Assembly (NCBI GenBank): GCA_965277775.1
Contig: OZ255843.1
Coordinates: forward strand, 1,302,001 to 1,366,000
Length of the DNA stretch: 64,000 bases
Reading direction: 5' to 3'
From: G965195345 sp965277775
GTDB taxonomy: Bacteria; Pseudomonadota; Gammaproteobacteria; CAKMZV01
In this document: in pieces, positions 1 to 9,974 of the stretch
How positions within the stretch are numbered: the first letter of the stretch is position 1
How the letters are laid out: each line of letters starts with the position of its first letter
The notes under the pieces: generated by a model
The model's database searches: none
The model's input: only the letters and a program-made list of their open reading frames with translations
What the model was told of the DNA's origin: nothing
Made by a program: the position numbers and the translations under genes

Positions 1-3000
1 CCACTGCCTTGACCTTGGCTGAAGATTTTGGAACGGTTTTGATCGCAACAACCAGAATGGATATTGATAGTAATGCTTTGACTTTAACCGTGTCTGAATC
101 AACTACTGGGGTGATCAGTGTCACAACCACAGACGCAGGGATTTCTGTATCAAGCATTCTCAATGCTAATGGCCAAACCACCTTAACCATCACCCTTAGT
201 GATGGCAGACTAAGTACAACCACTCAAGTGGTGGTGGATGTCACAGCCGTTAATGACCCGCCAGTCATAAGTGTTACAACCCCCGCATTTACGCTTAACG
301 AAGATTTTGCAACTTTTGTGATCCTAGTAAACAGAACGGATGTGGATAGTACTACTTTGACTTTAACCGTGGCTGAATCAAACGCAGGGGTGGTCACTGT
401 GACAACCACAACCTTAGGTATTGAAGTAAATAGCATTAGCGGTGTGAATGGCAGAACGACTTTAACCATTAGCCTTAGTGATGGCGGACTAAGTTCAACC
501 GCTCAAGTGGTGGTGGACGTCACACCCATTAATGACCCGCCAGTTCTAACTGTCTCCACCACTGCCTTGACCTTGGTTGAAGATTTTGCAACGCCTATTT
601 TGATTGGAACAACCAGAACGGATATTGATGGCGATACCTTGACGTTAACCGTGGCTGAATCTACTACTGGGCTGGTCACAGTGACAACCACAGACGCAGG
701 CGTCCGAGTTGCAAACATTGCCAATGCCAATGGGCGAACGACCTTAACCATCACCCTTAGTGATGGCAGACTAAGTACAACCACTCAGGTAGTGGTGGAC
801 GTCACAGCCGTTAATGACCCACCAGTCTTAACTGTTTCAACCAACACATTGACTTTGCTTGAAGATTTTGGAACGATTTTGATCGCAACAACCAGAACGG
901 ATGTGGATAGTACTACTTTGACTTTAACCGTGTCTGAATCAAACGCAGGCGTGGTCAGTGTCACAGCCACAGACGTAGGCGTCCGAGTTGCAAACATTGC
1001 CAATGCCAATGGGCGAACCACCTTAACCATCACCCTTAGTGATGGCAGACTAAGTACAACCACTCAAGTGGTGGTGGACGTCACACCCATTAATGACCCG
1101 CCAGTCATAAGTGTTACAACCCCCGCATTTACGCTTAACGAAGATTTTGCAACTTTTGTGATCCTAGTAAACAGAACGGATGTGGATAGTACTACTTTGA
1201 CTTTAACCGTGGCTGAATCAAACGCAGGGGTGATCACTGTGACAACCACAACCTTAGGTATTGAAGTAAATAGCATTAGCGGTGTGAATGGCAGAACGAC
1301 TTTAACCATTAGCCTCAGTGATGGCCGATTAAGTACAACCACTCAAGTGGTGGTTGACGTCACACCCATTAATGACCCACCAGTCTTAACTGTTTCAACC
1401 AATGCATTGACTTTGCTTGAAGATTTTGGAATGGTTTTGATCGCAACAACCAGAACGGATATTGATGGCGATACCTTGACGTTAACCGTGGCTGAATCTA
1501 CTACTGGGCTGGTCACAGTGACAACCACAGACGCAGGCGTCCGAGTTGCAAACATTGCCAATGCCAATGGGCGAACGACCTTAACCATCACCCTTAGTGA
1601 TGGCAGACTAAGTACAACCACTCAGGTAGTGGTGGACGTCACAGCCGTTAATGACCCACCAGTCTTAACTGTTTCAACCAACACATTGACTTTGCTTGAA
1701 GATTTTGGAACGATTTTGATCGCAACAACCAGAACGGATGTGGATAGTACTACTTTGACTTTAACCGTGTCTGAATCAAACGCAGGCGTGATCAGTGTCA
1801 CAGCCACAGACGTAGGCGTCCGAGTTGCAAACATTGCCAATGCCAATGGACGAACCACCTTAACCATCACCCTTAGTGATGGCAGACTAAGTACAACCGC
1901 TCAAGTGGTGGTTGACGTCACACCCATTAATGACCCACCAGTTCTAACCGTCTCCACCACTGCCTTGACCTTGGCTGAAGATTTTGGAATGGTTTTGATC
2001 GCAGCAACCAGAACGGATATTGATAGCAATACCTTGACTTTAACTGTGGCTGAATCAAACGCAGGGGTGATCACTGTGACAACCACAACTTTAGGTATTG
2101 AAGTAAATAGCATTAGCGGTGTGAATGGCAGAACGACTTTAACCATTAGCCTCAGTGATGGCGGACTAAGTTCAACCGCTCAAGTGGTGGTGGACGTCAC
2201 ACCCATTAATGACCCGCCAGTTCTAACTGTCTCCACCACTGCCTTGACCTTGGTTGAAGATTTTGCAACGCCTATTTTGATTGGAACAACCAGAACGGAT
2301 ATTGATGGCGATACCTTGACGTTAACCGTGTCTGAATCTACTACTGGGCTGGTCACAGTGACAACCACAGACGCAGGGGTTTCTGTATCAAGCATTCTCA
2401 ATGCTAATGGCCAAACCACCTTAACCATCACCCTTAGTGATGGCGGACTAAGTTCAACCGCTCAAGTGGTGGTGGACGTTACACCTATTAATGACCCACC
2501 AGTCTTAACTGTTTCAACCAACGCATTGACTTTGCTTGAAGATTTTGGAATGGTTTTGATCGCAACAACCAGAACGGATATTGATAGCAATACCTTGACT
2601 TTAACTGTGGCTGAATCAAACGCAGGGGTGGTCACTGTGACAACCACAACCTCAGGTATTGCAGTAAATAGCATTAGCGGTGTGAATGGCAGAACGACTT
2701 TAACCATTAGCCTCAGTGATGGCCGACTAAGTACAACCACTCAAGTGGTGGTTGACGTTACACCCATTAATGACCCACCAGTCTTAACTGTTTCAACCAA
2801 CGCATTGACTTTGCTTGAAGATTTTGGAATGGTTTTGATCGCAACAACCAGAACGGATATTGATAGCAATACCTTGACTTTAACTGTGGCTGAATCAAAC
2901 GCAGGGGTGATCACTGTGACAACCACAGACGCAGGGGTTTCTGTATCAAGTATTCTCAATGCTAATGGCCAAACCACCTTAACCATCACCCTTAGTGATG

Positions 3001-3050
3001 GCGGACTAAGTTCAACCGCTCAGGTGGTGGTGGACGTCACATCTGTTAAT
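1..3050 (+). repeat. Tandem 279-bp stalk repeats
   Basis: Eleven 279-bp in-frame units encode the cadherin-like domains. Several units are mosaics of the same few sub-blocks: NEDFATFV, LEDFGTIL, VEDFATPI and LEDFGMVL types recur in non-adjacent positions. This points to repeated unequal exchange or conversion rather than one simple expansion. Confidence 0.9.
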
Positions 3051-5045
3051 GATCCACCGACCTTAACGGTAACTTCAAACGCTGTCACTGTCGGTTTAGA
3101 CCCTGTTGTTCTGACTGTTTCCGCTTTCGATTTGGAGGATAGCACCTTATCCTTCAGCGTTTCAACGGGTCAGGGTGTTGTTAACACAGCCATTACCACC
3201 ACGAGTTTGACCCTAACTCGATTAGGCTTGAACGTATCTCAAATAATGTTGACTCTGAGAACAACCGATACAGCTAACGTATCGGTTTCAACCGTAGTGA
3301 CCGTCGCGTTATCACCTGCGTTACTTGTTACGACCAGCATCAAAACCCTTAATTTTGCTTGGAGTGCGATCACTTCTTCGACGCATTATCAATTGCAAAG
3401 CAATCCCGATGGCACTTCGGGTTTTACGGACTTAAGTACCACGGGCATTGTTGTCAGTCCCAATAGCACCAATATCAGACAGACTACAGCGCAAGCTTTG
3501 GTTGCCTTACACTGGTACATTCCAAATGTGCGTAATCCACAATATTCGGTGGAAACTTGTAATACAGCATCATCTTGTGGTCCTTCATTCCGTCATAACA
3601 CGGTCTCCTTGACCAATGCGCAGCTAAACAGCATGATTGGTCGTTTGCAAGCGAGTAACGCTGAAGGAGGTGATAGTTTTGGCTCATCAGTGAGTTTAAG
3701 CGGCGATGGCAATACCCTTGCGGTCGGAGCTACTGATGAGGCTGGCTCATCGACTGGCGTTAATGGGGCGCAGGATGATAATACTGTTTCTGATTCAGGC
3801 GCGGTGTATGTATTCCGTCGTATTGGTGGTGCGTGGTCTCAACAAGCATATATCAAAGCATCAAATACAGGGGCGGACGATCAATTTGGCTTTAGTGTCA
3901 GTCTAAATGGCGATGGCAATACCCTTGCGGTGGGAGCTTCGCGAGAGGATAGCTCATCGACTGGTGTTAATGGGTCGCAGGATAATAATACTGCTTCTGA
4001 TTCAGGGGCGGTGTATGTATTCCGTCGCATTGGTGGTGCGTGGTCTCAACAAGCATACATCAAAGCATCAAATACAGGAACTGCAGATCAATTTGGCTTT
4101 AGTGTCAGTCTAAATGGTGATGGCAATACCCTTGCGGTGGGAGCGGGTTTTGAGGAGGGCTCATCGACTGGCGTTAATGGGGCGCAGGATGATAATACTG
4201 CTCCTAATTCAGGGGCGGTGTATCTATTCCGTTTCAATACGACTTCCAGCATCTGGTCACAACAAGCGTACATCAAAGCATCAAATACGAAAGCATCAAG
4301 TACGGGGTTGAACGATTACTTTGGCTTTAGTGTCAGTCTAAATGGCGATGGTAATACCCTTGCAGTTGGGGCAATTTTTGAAGATAGTTCATCTACGGGC
4401 GTTAATGGGGCGCAGGATGATAATACTGCTTTTGGTTCAGGGGCGGTGTATGTATTCCGCTTCAATACGATTTCCAGCATCTGGTCACAACAAGCATACA
4501 TCAAAGCATCAAATACGGGGCGAAATGATTATTTTGGATCGAGTGTCAGTCTAAATGGCGATGGCGATACCCTTGCAGTTGGGGCAATGTTTGAAGACAG
4601 CTCATCGACAGGTGTTAATAATGGGGCGCAGAATAATAATTCTACTAATACAGGCGCGGTGTATCTATTCCACTTCAGCACTGGCACTGGTTCCAGCATC
4701 TGGTCCGAACAAGCGTATATCAAAGCATCAAATACGGGGGGTGAATTTGGCAAGTCTGTGAGTTTAAGTGCAGATGGCAATATCCTTGCGGTCGGAGCTA
4801 CTGGTGAGGATGGTTCAGCCACAGGCGTTGGAGGCGTAGATGATAATAGCACAGATAATGCGGGCGCAACCTATGTGTTTGAATTTGGTAATGGTACTTG
4901 GGCTCAACAAGCCTATATCAAAGCCACAGACCCTTCTGTCAATGCTTCTTTTGGAAGTTCAGTGAGCTTAAGCAGTAGTGGGAATACTCTTGCTGTAGGC
5001 GCAAATGGTGTAAGCAGCCTTGCAGGCGCAGTTTACCTGTACTAA
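1..5045 (+). CDS. Giant stalk-and-propeller surface lipoprotein, 5' end outside window
   Basis: The reading frame is open at the left edge (codons start at base 3), so signal peptide and first domains are missing. Visible order: eleven cadherin/Ig-like repeats of about 93 residues, each with an EDF motif and an NDPP junction (to about base 3050); a last stalk domain of the VGLDPVV type; an Fn3-like domain from about 3325 with FAWSAI, HYQLQSNPDG and two close cysteines; then a seven-bladed FG-GAP propeller from about 3640 to the end. Blade 4 has an unusual insert repeating KASNT/KASST; blade 6 has a shortened loop. It ends in GAVYLY, as in most paralogues. By analogy with integrin-alpha heads it is an outer-membrane adhesin or receptor; the ligand is unknown. 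A strong hairpin follows the stop. Confidence 0.9.
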   Translation, partial: TALTLAEDFGTVLIATTRMDIDSNALTLTVSESTTGVISVTTTDAGISVSSILNANGQTTLTITLSDGRLSTTTQVVVDVTAVNDPPVISVTTPAFTLNEDFATFVILVNRTDVDSTTLTLTVAESNAGVVTVTTTTLGIEVNSISGVNGRTTLTISLSDGGLSSTAQVVVDVTPINDPPVLTVSTTALTLVEDFATPILIGTTRTDIDGDTLTLTVAESTTGLVTVTTTDAGVRVANIANANGRTTLTITLSDGRLSTTTQVVVDVTAVNDPPVLTVSTNTLTLLEDFGTILIATTRTDVDSTTLTLTVSESNAGVVSVTATDVGVRVANIANANGRTTLTITLSDGRLSTTTQVVVDVTPINDPPVISVTTPAFTLNEDFATFVILVNRTDVDSTTLTLTVAESNAGVITVTTTTLGIEVNSISGVNGRTTLTISLSDGRLSTTTQVVVDVTPINDPPVLTVSTNALTLLEDFGMVLIATTRTDIDGDTLTLTVAESTTGLVTVTTTDAGVRVANIANANGRTTLTITLSDGRLSTTTQVVVDVTAVNDPPVLTVSTNTLTLLEDFGTILIATTRTDVDSTTLTLTVSESNAGVISVTATDVGVRVANIANANGRTTLTITLSDGRLSTTAQVVVDVTPINDPPVLTVSTTALTLAEDFGMVLIAATRTDIDSNTLTLTVAESNAGVITVTTTTLGIEVNSISGVNGRTTLTISLSDGGLSSTAQVVVDVTPINDPPVLTVSTTALTLVEDFATPILIGTTRTDIDGDTLTLTVSESTTGLVTVTTTDAGVSVSSILNANGQTTLTITLSDGGLSSTAQVVVDVTPINDPPVLTVSTNALTLLEDFGMVLIATTRTDIDSNTLTLTVAESNAGVVTVTTTTSGIAVNSISGVNGRTTLTISLSDGRLSTTTQVVVDVTPINDPPVLTVSTNALTLLEDFGMVLIATTRTDIDSNTLTLTVAESNAGVITVTTTDAGVSVSSILNANGQTTLTITLSDGGLSSTAQVVVDVTSVNDPPTLTVTSNAVTVGLDPVVLTVSAFDLEDSTLSFSVSTGQGVVNTAITTTSLTLTRLGLNVSQIMLTLRTTDTANVSVSTVVTVALSPALLVTTSIKTLNFAWSAITSSTHYQLQSNPDGTSGFTDLSTTGIVVSPNSTNIRQTTAQALVALHWYIPNVRNPQYSVETCNTASSCGPSFRHNTVSLTNAQLNSMIGRLQASNAEGGDSFGSSVSLSGDGNTLAVGATDEAGSSTGVNGAQDDNTVSDSGAVYVFRRIGGAWSQQAYIKASNTGADDQFGFSVSLNGDGNTLAVGASREDSSSTGVNGSQDNNTASDSGAVYVFRRIGGAWSQQAYIKASNTGTADQFGFSVSLNGDGNTLAVGAGFEEGSSTGVNGAQDDNTAPNSGAVYLFRFNTTSSIWSQQAYIKASNTKASSTGLNDYFGFSVSLNGDGNTLAVGAIFEDSSSTGVNGAQDDNTAFGSGAVYVFRFNTISSIWSQQAYIKASNTGRNDYFGSSVSLNGDGDTLAVGAMFEDSSSTGVNNGAQNNNSTNTGAVYLFHFSTGTGSSIWSEQAYIKASNTGGEFGKSVSLSADGNILAVGATGEDGSATGVGGVDDNSTDNAGATYVFEFGNGTWAQQAYIKATDPSVNASFGSSVSLSSSGNTLAVGANGVSSLAGAVYLY

Positions 5046-5082
5046 ATATTCAACACAACGGCCCTCGTCTTAAATTATTCGT

Positions 5083-5115
5083 CTCAGCACCGTCCTTGCA
5101 CAAGGCGGTGCTGAG
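5083..5115. terminator. Convergent-gene hairpin after lipoprotein 1
   Basis: Near-perfect palindrome: arm CTCAGCACCGTCCTTG, loop CA, arm CAAGGCGGTGCTGAG, one bulged T. It lies about 38 bases past the stop and recurs after most paralogues. No T-run follows on either strand, so intrinsic termination is not certain; it may protect the mRNA 3' end or block convergent transcription. Confidence 0.55.
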
Positions 5116-5289
5116 CCAAGTAATTAGTGTCTTGTTAAACACTTGCTCAGTATCAATCTGAACGGACTTGGATGACTTTCAAGTTGAATGTCTATTGAAT
5201 ATTAGAGCATTGACTATTTGATGTGATCGTGCCTCATTTTCTGTATGCTTGACACGTCAGCTGAGCGTTATTAGAAGCAGTGGTTCTGA

Positions 5290-5513
5290 TGTTGCTATCA
5301 AGACTAAGGCTTGGATGAGTGCCGAAGTGATTGAACGGTGCATTGTATCCCCGTGCCAACTTGTTAATCATCGCCAGTATTCACAATCGAACAATTAGAA
5401 TCATTAGTGGATGAAGTGCTTAACCCCCCCCAAACAGGCCTGCAATAAAGCCGCCATCAAAGCATAACATCTTTTGCAGTGATAAAGCGTTGTTTCGTTA
5501 AGATTGAATCCAT
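5290..5513 (-). pseudogene. Decayed 5' end of an S8 protease gene
   Basis: Read on the minus strand from the ATG at 5513, the DNA matches the start of the intact protease at 22205: MDSILTKQ against MEKILIKQ. A frameshift follows, then a lipoprotein-signal-like FALMAALLQACLGG in another frame, then a stretch matching the PKD-like domain near protease residue 100. The catalytic domain is gone. From 5514 to 5702 lies a conserved spacer in which I see no gene; 5116 to 5289 is repeat-family DNA that may be more of the same decay. Confidence 0.6.
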
Positions 5514-5702
5514 AGAACATCAACTTATAGCTTATAACAGTGTGTCGTATTTGATAGAACTTCCATAGAATGCTATTAGATTGATGTCAAATTCAACAAG
5601 TCTATGTACAAAACCACCTAAGTATTTATTAAAATTCTGTGCTTTAGGCAATTGCTTTCGTAATGTGCAGCGAATTTAAAGGATGATGAGCTATGTGGTA
5701 TC

Positions 5703-6114
5703 TCATCGAGTGGTAACAGCTTGCCACAAGGTGGCAGAAACAACGGCTTGGCTTTCATGAATTCTATTTGCCGTATGCAAGGCTTCTGCAGGTGCAGCAA
5801 TCATCCACATATTCAAACTTTCTATCAAAACCTTAGGGGTGGCTAATGCGTTAGATTGTGTCCAAAAATAGATGCGGTTGGTGTCCCATTGTGGTTTGAA
5901 AATAACAATGACCCCGCTTAGAAATGCTTGGAAGGCGGGACTCGTCACATTTTTTGTAAAGCCAAGGGTTTTTGACGCGTTCAAATTTGGACATTGTTGA
6001 TGCAGAGAATCAACCGATGTTTATTCAGGTATGCGCTGTAAAGCCATGGCTTGAGAGAATAAATCGATTGTCGAGGTATGTTTTGTCAGAGGCTGTTGAT
6101 CGTAATCAAAATTA
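5703..6114 (-). pseudogene. Protease propeptide remnant
   Basis: This matches the C-terminal two thirds of the intact 187-aa propeptide protein, including VIVIFKPQWDTNRIY, TPKVLIESLNMW and EALHTANRIHESQ, and ends in WQAVTTR. The signal peptide and first ~50 residues are missing; the copy breaks off near 6114, inside the DYDQQPL region, against unrelated sequence. An upstream stop separates the first part from the 93-residue open stretch. It is not expected to be functional. Confidence 0.75.
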
Positions 6115-6215
6115 AGGGAACTATATACATTTTGCCCCATAGGCTAAATTACGCCACTGTCCTAAACTTTTGTTCCTTTCTATCAAAAAACCACTTCTGT
6201 TTTAATGCCCTCTGT

Positions 6216-6314
6216 TTAGAATGATGGTCTTTCCTCAGATTTCGCAGAAACAACCTTCTTAATCATCCTCGCAAACTGAGTATGACTTAGCGTTCTGTGA
6301 TCTTTTTTATTCAT
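6216..6314 (-). other. Short 32-codon ORF downstream of the HsdS-like remnant
   Basis: It starts with ATG two bases beyond the natural HsdS-like stop (MNKKDHRTLSHTQFARM) and ends in EERPSF. It may be the start of the next gene of the lost restriction-modification operon, or simply spacer. The same start is found at 48248, where it runs in frame into the propeptide tail. I do not recognise a family. From 6115 to 6215 I see nothing. Confidence 0.3.
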
Positions 6315-6318
6315 GATT

Positions 6319-6791
6319 CTATAGGTTACTGCTATAAGATAATGACTTAAGGTAGTCTTCCATGAATTGCCAGTGGGGCTCGCCCCTTTGTAGCAAGTAA
6401 TTTTACTTTTGTTTTCTTCAGTCTCTCCTGAGAAAATTTTCTCCCAGACCCGTACTTAAATTTCTCTAAATTTATCAAAATTTGTATAAGCAAAGCGGTG
6501 TATAGACTCATGTTAAACTTAGGCTCTAATTTTTCAACAGGGTCTGATGCTGAAAAGCTTAAAGATTGATAAAAACAGACACCAACCGTTGCACTATCCA
6601 TAGTCAAAACATGACCGCTTTCTGTATGGTCGTCATAAAAACCTTGTACACCATTATTCTTAGCGGATGTTGTGACATAAGGATAGTCTCCTAATATCGT
6701 AATCGCTTATGTTTCCATCTGTTATGCTTTTTGCGCCAGTTATGTTAAAGCATTTCGCTAACTTAAACAACGTCCACTAATTTTTAAACAT
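6319..6791 (-). pseudogene. HsdS-like restriction specificity (TRD) gene remnant
   Basis: The minus strand encodes one target-recognition half-domain of the type I S / type IIB specificity family. Visible motifs in order: WTLFKLAKCFNITGAKS, GDYPYVTTSAKNNGVQGFY, VLTMDSATVGVCFYQ, KYGSGRKFSQERLKK, then WQFMEDYLKSLSYSSNL at the stop, the last two being typical of TRD C-termini. It is broken by an in-frame amber near the start (MFKN-stop-W), a 2-base shift at DYDI, and a 1-base loss in the C-run near 6385. Family members pick the DNA target of an adenine methylase; neither methylase nor nuclease subunit is in the window. It diverges from the lipoprotein promoter. Confidence 0.75.
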
Positions 6792-6810
6792 AATCTATTT
6801 TAAAAGTGTT

Positions 6811-6842
6811 CTCATACAATTTTATAAAATTTCTTATATAAT
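6811..6842 (+). promoter_or_regulatory. Putative promoter of lipoprotein 2
   Basis: Perfect TATAAT at 6837-6842 in an A/T-rich stretch conserved before almost every paralogue, 67 bases before the ATG. The -35 is weak (ATACAA-like at 17 bp). No strong Shine-Dalgarno precedes the ATG. Confidence 0.5.
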
Positions 6843-6909
6843 TCACCGTGCATTTTTCTAAATTCAGATTTTATAAGCTCAATTAACCATTTTAATAAGT
6901 TCAAGCGTC

Positions 6910-9729
6910 ATGTATAAATTATTCTCAATATTTTCTATCAGTTCATTGCTTCAAGGGCATGCGGTCAATCGATCTATTCTCGCTTTTATGAGTGTGATCA
7001 CTCGCACATTCAAGGCAGTGAATCGACGCGCGTTGAGCACCATAGGTACAACCTTGATGCTATCTGCATTATTGTCTGCTTGCGGTGGTGGTGGTGGCAG
7101 CGGTAGCGACGCACCTGCGCCAACATCAACAGCGCCCATTTTTTCAGTATTAAGCAGTAACTTTAGTGTTGATGAAGATTTTGCGACCCCTCAGATAGTC
7201 GCCCTTGTAGCCAATGCAACAGCAATTACGGTTAGTCAATCCAATACTGGTGTGGTCACTGTAACGACCTCAAACTCACGATTTATTGTATCGAGTATTG
7301 CTAATGCCAATGGTCGCACCATCTTAACCATTAGGGCGACCAATGGCACGCTCATTGCCACAACTCAAGTGACTGTGACCGTGAACGCTGTCAATGATCC
7401 ACCAACCTTAGCCGTCTCAAGCAACAGCATTTCAACTGTGGGTAGTTTTTCGCCGATTACCATTAACACCACAGCAAGCGATATTGAAGATGGCGCTTTA
7501 GCCTTCACCGTGTCTGAGTCCACCCCAGGGGTGGTCAGAGTGACCACTTCGGCTAACGCCATAACCTTGAATGCGATTTCTAATGCTTCAGGTCAAACCA
7601 CTTTAACCATCACAGCGGTTGACAGTTCTGGTAGCACAGTGACTCAAACAATCGCTGTTGATGTCACCATAACGACCAGTACATCTATCCCAGCCTTGTC
7701 TGTTTCATCTAACATTATTAATGTACAAGAAGATTTTACGACTTCGGTGATCATAAGAACCACTGCCACAGATGCTGACGGTGATACCATAACGCTTTCA
7801 GTGAGCCCATTAAGGGGTATTGTGAATGCGGATATATCCACATCAGTCATCAGCACCAATACCATCGTCAACACCATTACCTTGTCAGCGGTTGCCAATG
7901 CCCATGGCACAGCGACCTTAACCGTCCGTGCAACCGATGCCGGTGGGCAATCGACTGAAGTGAATATTGTGGTGGTGGTCGCGTCCGTAGTTACCGTCCT
8001 TCCAACACCCTTGTTTATTGTAACTACTGGCATTAAAACCCTTGATTTTGCTTGGAGTGCGATCTCTACTGCGACGCATTATCAATTGCAAAGCAATCCC
8101 GATGGTAATTCAGGTTTTACGGACTTAAGTACCACGGGCATTGTTGTCAGTCCCAATAGCACCAATATCAGACAGACCACAGCGCAAGCTTTGGTTGCCT
8201 TACACCGGTACATTCCAAATGTGCGTAATCCACAATATTCGGTGGGAACTTGTAATACAGCATCATCTTGTGGTCCTTCATTCCGTCATAACACGGTCTC
8301 CTTGACCAATGCGCAGCTAAACAGCCTGATTGGTCGTTTGCAAGCGAGTAACGCTCAAATACATGATAGGTTTGGCGCATCAGTGAGTTTAAGCGGCGAT
8401 GGCAATACCCTTGCTGTGGGCGCTTGGGGTGAGGATGGCTCATCGACTGGTGTTAATGGGGCGCAGGATGATAATGCTGCTTCTAATTCAGGCGCGGTGT
8501 ATGTATTCCGTCGCATTGGTGGTGCGTGGTCCCAACAAGCATACATTAAAGCCTCAAATACAGGGCGAGATGATTCCTTTGGCCGGAATGTCAGTCTAAA
8601 TGGCGATGGCAACACCCTTGCGGTCGGGGCAAGATTCGAGAATAGCTCATCGACTGGTGTTAATGGGGCGCAGGATGATAATAACTCTTCTGCTACAGGG
8701 GCGGTGTATGTATTCCGCTTCAATACGACTTCTAGAACCTGGTCTCAACAAGCCTATATCAAAGCCTCAAATACGGGGGTGTTAGATGAATTTGGCAATT
8801 CTGTGAGTTTAAGTGCAGATGGCAATACCCTTGCGGTCGGGGCAGCGTTTGAAGATAGCTCATCGACTGGCGTCAATGGGGCGCAGAATGATAATACTGC
8901 TGCTAATTCAGGGGCGGTGTATCTATTCCGTTTCAATACGACTTCCAGCATTTGGTCTCAACAAGCGTACATTAAAGCCTCAAATACAGGGGCGGACGAT
9001 CGATTTGGCTTTTCTGTGAGTTTAAGTGCAGATGGCAATACCCTTGCGGTCGGAGCTACTTATGAGGATGGCTCATCGACTGGCGTTAATGGGACGCAGA
9101 ATAATAATACTGCTTCTAATTCAGGGGCGGTGTATGTATTCCGTTTCAGCGCTGGTTCTAGCATTTGGTCTCAACAAGCATACATCAAAGCCTCAAATAC
9201 AGGGGCAAGTGATTTCTTTGGCACTTCTGTGAGTCTCAGCTCGGATGGCAATACCCTTGCGGTAGCTGCACCGTTTGAAGATAGCTCATCGACTGGCGTG
9301 AATGGGGCGCAGGATGATAATACTTTTTCTGCTTCAGGGGCGGTGTATGTATTCCGCTTCAATACGACTTCCAGAACCTGGTCTCAACAAGTGTATATCA
9401 AAGCATCCAATACAGGGTTGGACGATTTTTTTGGCATTTCTGTGAGTCTCAGCTCGGATGGCATTACTCTTGCGGTCGGAGCTACTGGTGAGGATGGTTC
9501 AGCCACAGGCATTGGAGGCGTAGATGATAATGACATAGGTCATACGGGCGCAACCTATGTGTTTGAATTTGCTAATGGTGCTTGGGCTCAACAAGCCTAT
9601 ATCAAAGCCACCGACACTTCTTTCAATGCTCTTTTTGGAAGTTCAGTGAACTTGAGCAGTAATGGGAATACTCTTGTTGTAGGTGCAGATGGTGTTACCA
9701 TCCTTGAAGGCGCAGTTTACCTGTACTAA
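6910..9729 (+). CDS. Surface lipoprotein, three-domain stalk, seven-bladed FG-GAP head
   Basis: 939 residues. The start MYKLFSIFSIS is conserved across the array. A second Met at residue 27 opens a classic lipoprotein signal (RTFKAVNRR, hydrophobic core, LSAC with Cys58) and could be the true start. Then a Gly5-Ser-Gly-Ser linker; three cadherin/Ig-like domains (about 75-350); a linker type shared only with 59398 (VVTVLPTPLF); an Fn3-like domain (about 365-465); and seven FG-GAP blades (about 470-939). The last blade lacks its outer strand, and the strand before blade 1 (IGRLQAS) can close the ring. Gly at +2 suggests outer-membrane sorting. Near-twin of the gene at 59398. Probable adhesin or receptor. 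Confidence 0.92.
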   Translation: MYKLFSIFSISSLLQGHAVNRSILAFMSVITRTFKAVNRRALSTIGTTLMLSALLSACGGGGGSGSDAPAPTSTAPIFSVLSSNFSVDEDFATPQIVALVANATAITVSQSNTGVVTVTTSNSRFIVSSIANANGRTILTIRATNGTLIATTQVTVTVNAVNDPPTLAVSSNSISTVGSFSPITINTTASDIEDGALAFTVSESTPGVVRVTTSANAITLNAISNASGQTTLTITAVDSSGSTVTQTIAVDVTITTSTSIPALSVSSNIINVQEDFTTSVIIRTTATDADGDTITLSVSPLRGIVNADISTSVISTNTIVNTITLSAVANAHGTATLTVRATDAGGQSTEVNIVVVVASVVTVLPTPLFIVTTGIKTLDFAWSAISTATHYQLQSNPDGNSGFTDLSTTGIVVSPNSTNIRQTTAQALVALHRYIPNVRNPQYSVGTCNTASSCGPSFRHNTVSLTNAQLNSLIGRLQASNAQIHDRFGASVSLSGDGNTLAVGAWGEDGSSTGVNGAQDDNAASNSGAVYVFRRIGGAWSQQAYIKASNTGRDDSFGRNVSLNGDGNTLAVGARFENSSSTGVNGAQDDNNSSATGAVYVFRFNTTSRTWSQQAYIKASNTGVLDEFGNSVSLSADGNTLAVGAAFEDSSSTGVNGAQNDNTAANSGAVYLFRFNTTSSIWSQQAYIKASNTGADDRFGFSVSLSADGNTLAVGATYEDGSSTGVNGTQNNNTASNSGAVYVFRFSAGSSIWSQQAYIKASNTGASDFFGTSVSLSSDGNTLAVAAPFEDSSSTGVNGAQDDNTFSASGAVYVFRFNTTSRTWSQQVYIKASNTGLDDFFGISVSLSSDGITLAVGATGEDGSATGIGGVDDNDIGHTGATYVFEFANGAWAQQAYIKATDTSFNALFGSSVNLSSNGNTLVVGADGVTILEGAVYLY

Positions 9730-9766
9730 ATATTCAGCACAACGGCCCTCGTCTTAAATTATTCGT

Positions 9767-9799
9767 CTTAGCACCGTCCTTGCACAAGGCAGTGTTGAG
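9767..9799. terminator. Hairpin after lipoprotein 2 (degenerate arms)
   Basis: Same palindrome family as after the other paralogues, but with two G-T wobbles and one C-A mismatch in the stem (CTTAGCACCG against CAGTGTTGAG). No T-run. Confidence 0.45.
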
Positions 9800-9974
9800 C
9801 CAAGTAATTAGTGTCTTGTTAAACACTTGCTCAGTATCAATCTGAATGGACTTGGATGACTTCCAAGTTGAATGTCTATTGGACATTAGAGCATTGACTA
9901 TTCGATGTGATCGTGCCTCATTTTCTGTATGCTTGACACGTCAGTTGAGCGTTATTGGAAGCAGTGGTTCTGAT

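Noticed and set aside
224..2989. Series of 80-90 aa minus-strand open frames, one per stalk repeat
   Set aside because: They repeat with the 279-bp period and exist only because the sense codons (ACC, GTG, AAC) give few antisense stops. No start signals or independent homology.
3706..4761. Plus-strand frames of 65-70 aa within each propeller blade
   Set aside because: Out-of-frame shadows of the FG-GAP repeats, recurring with the blade period.
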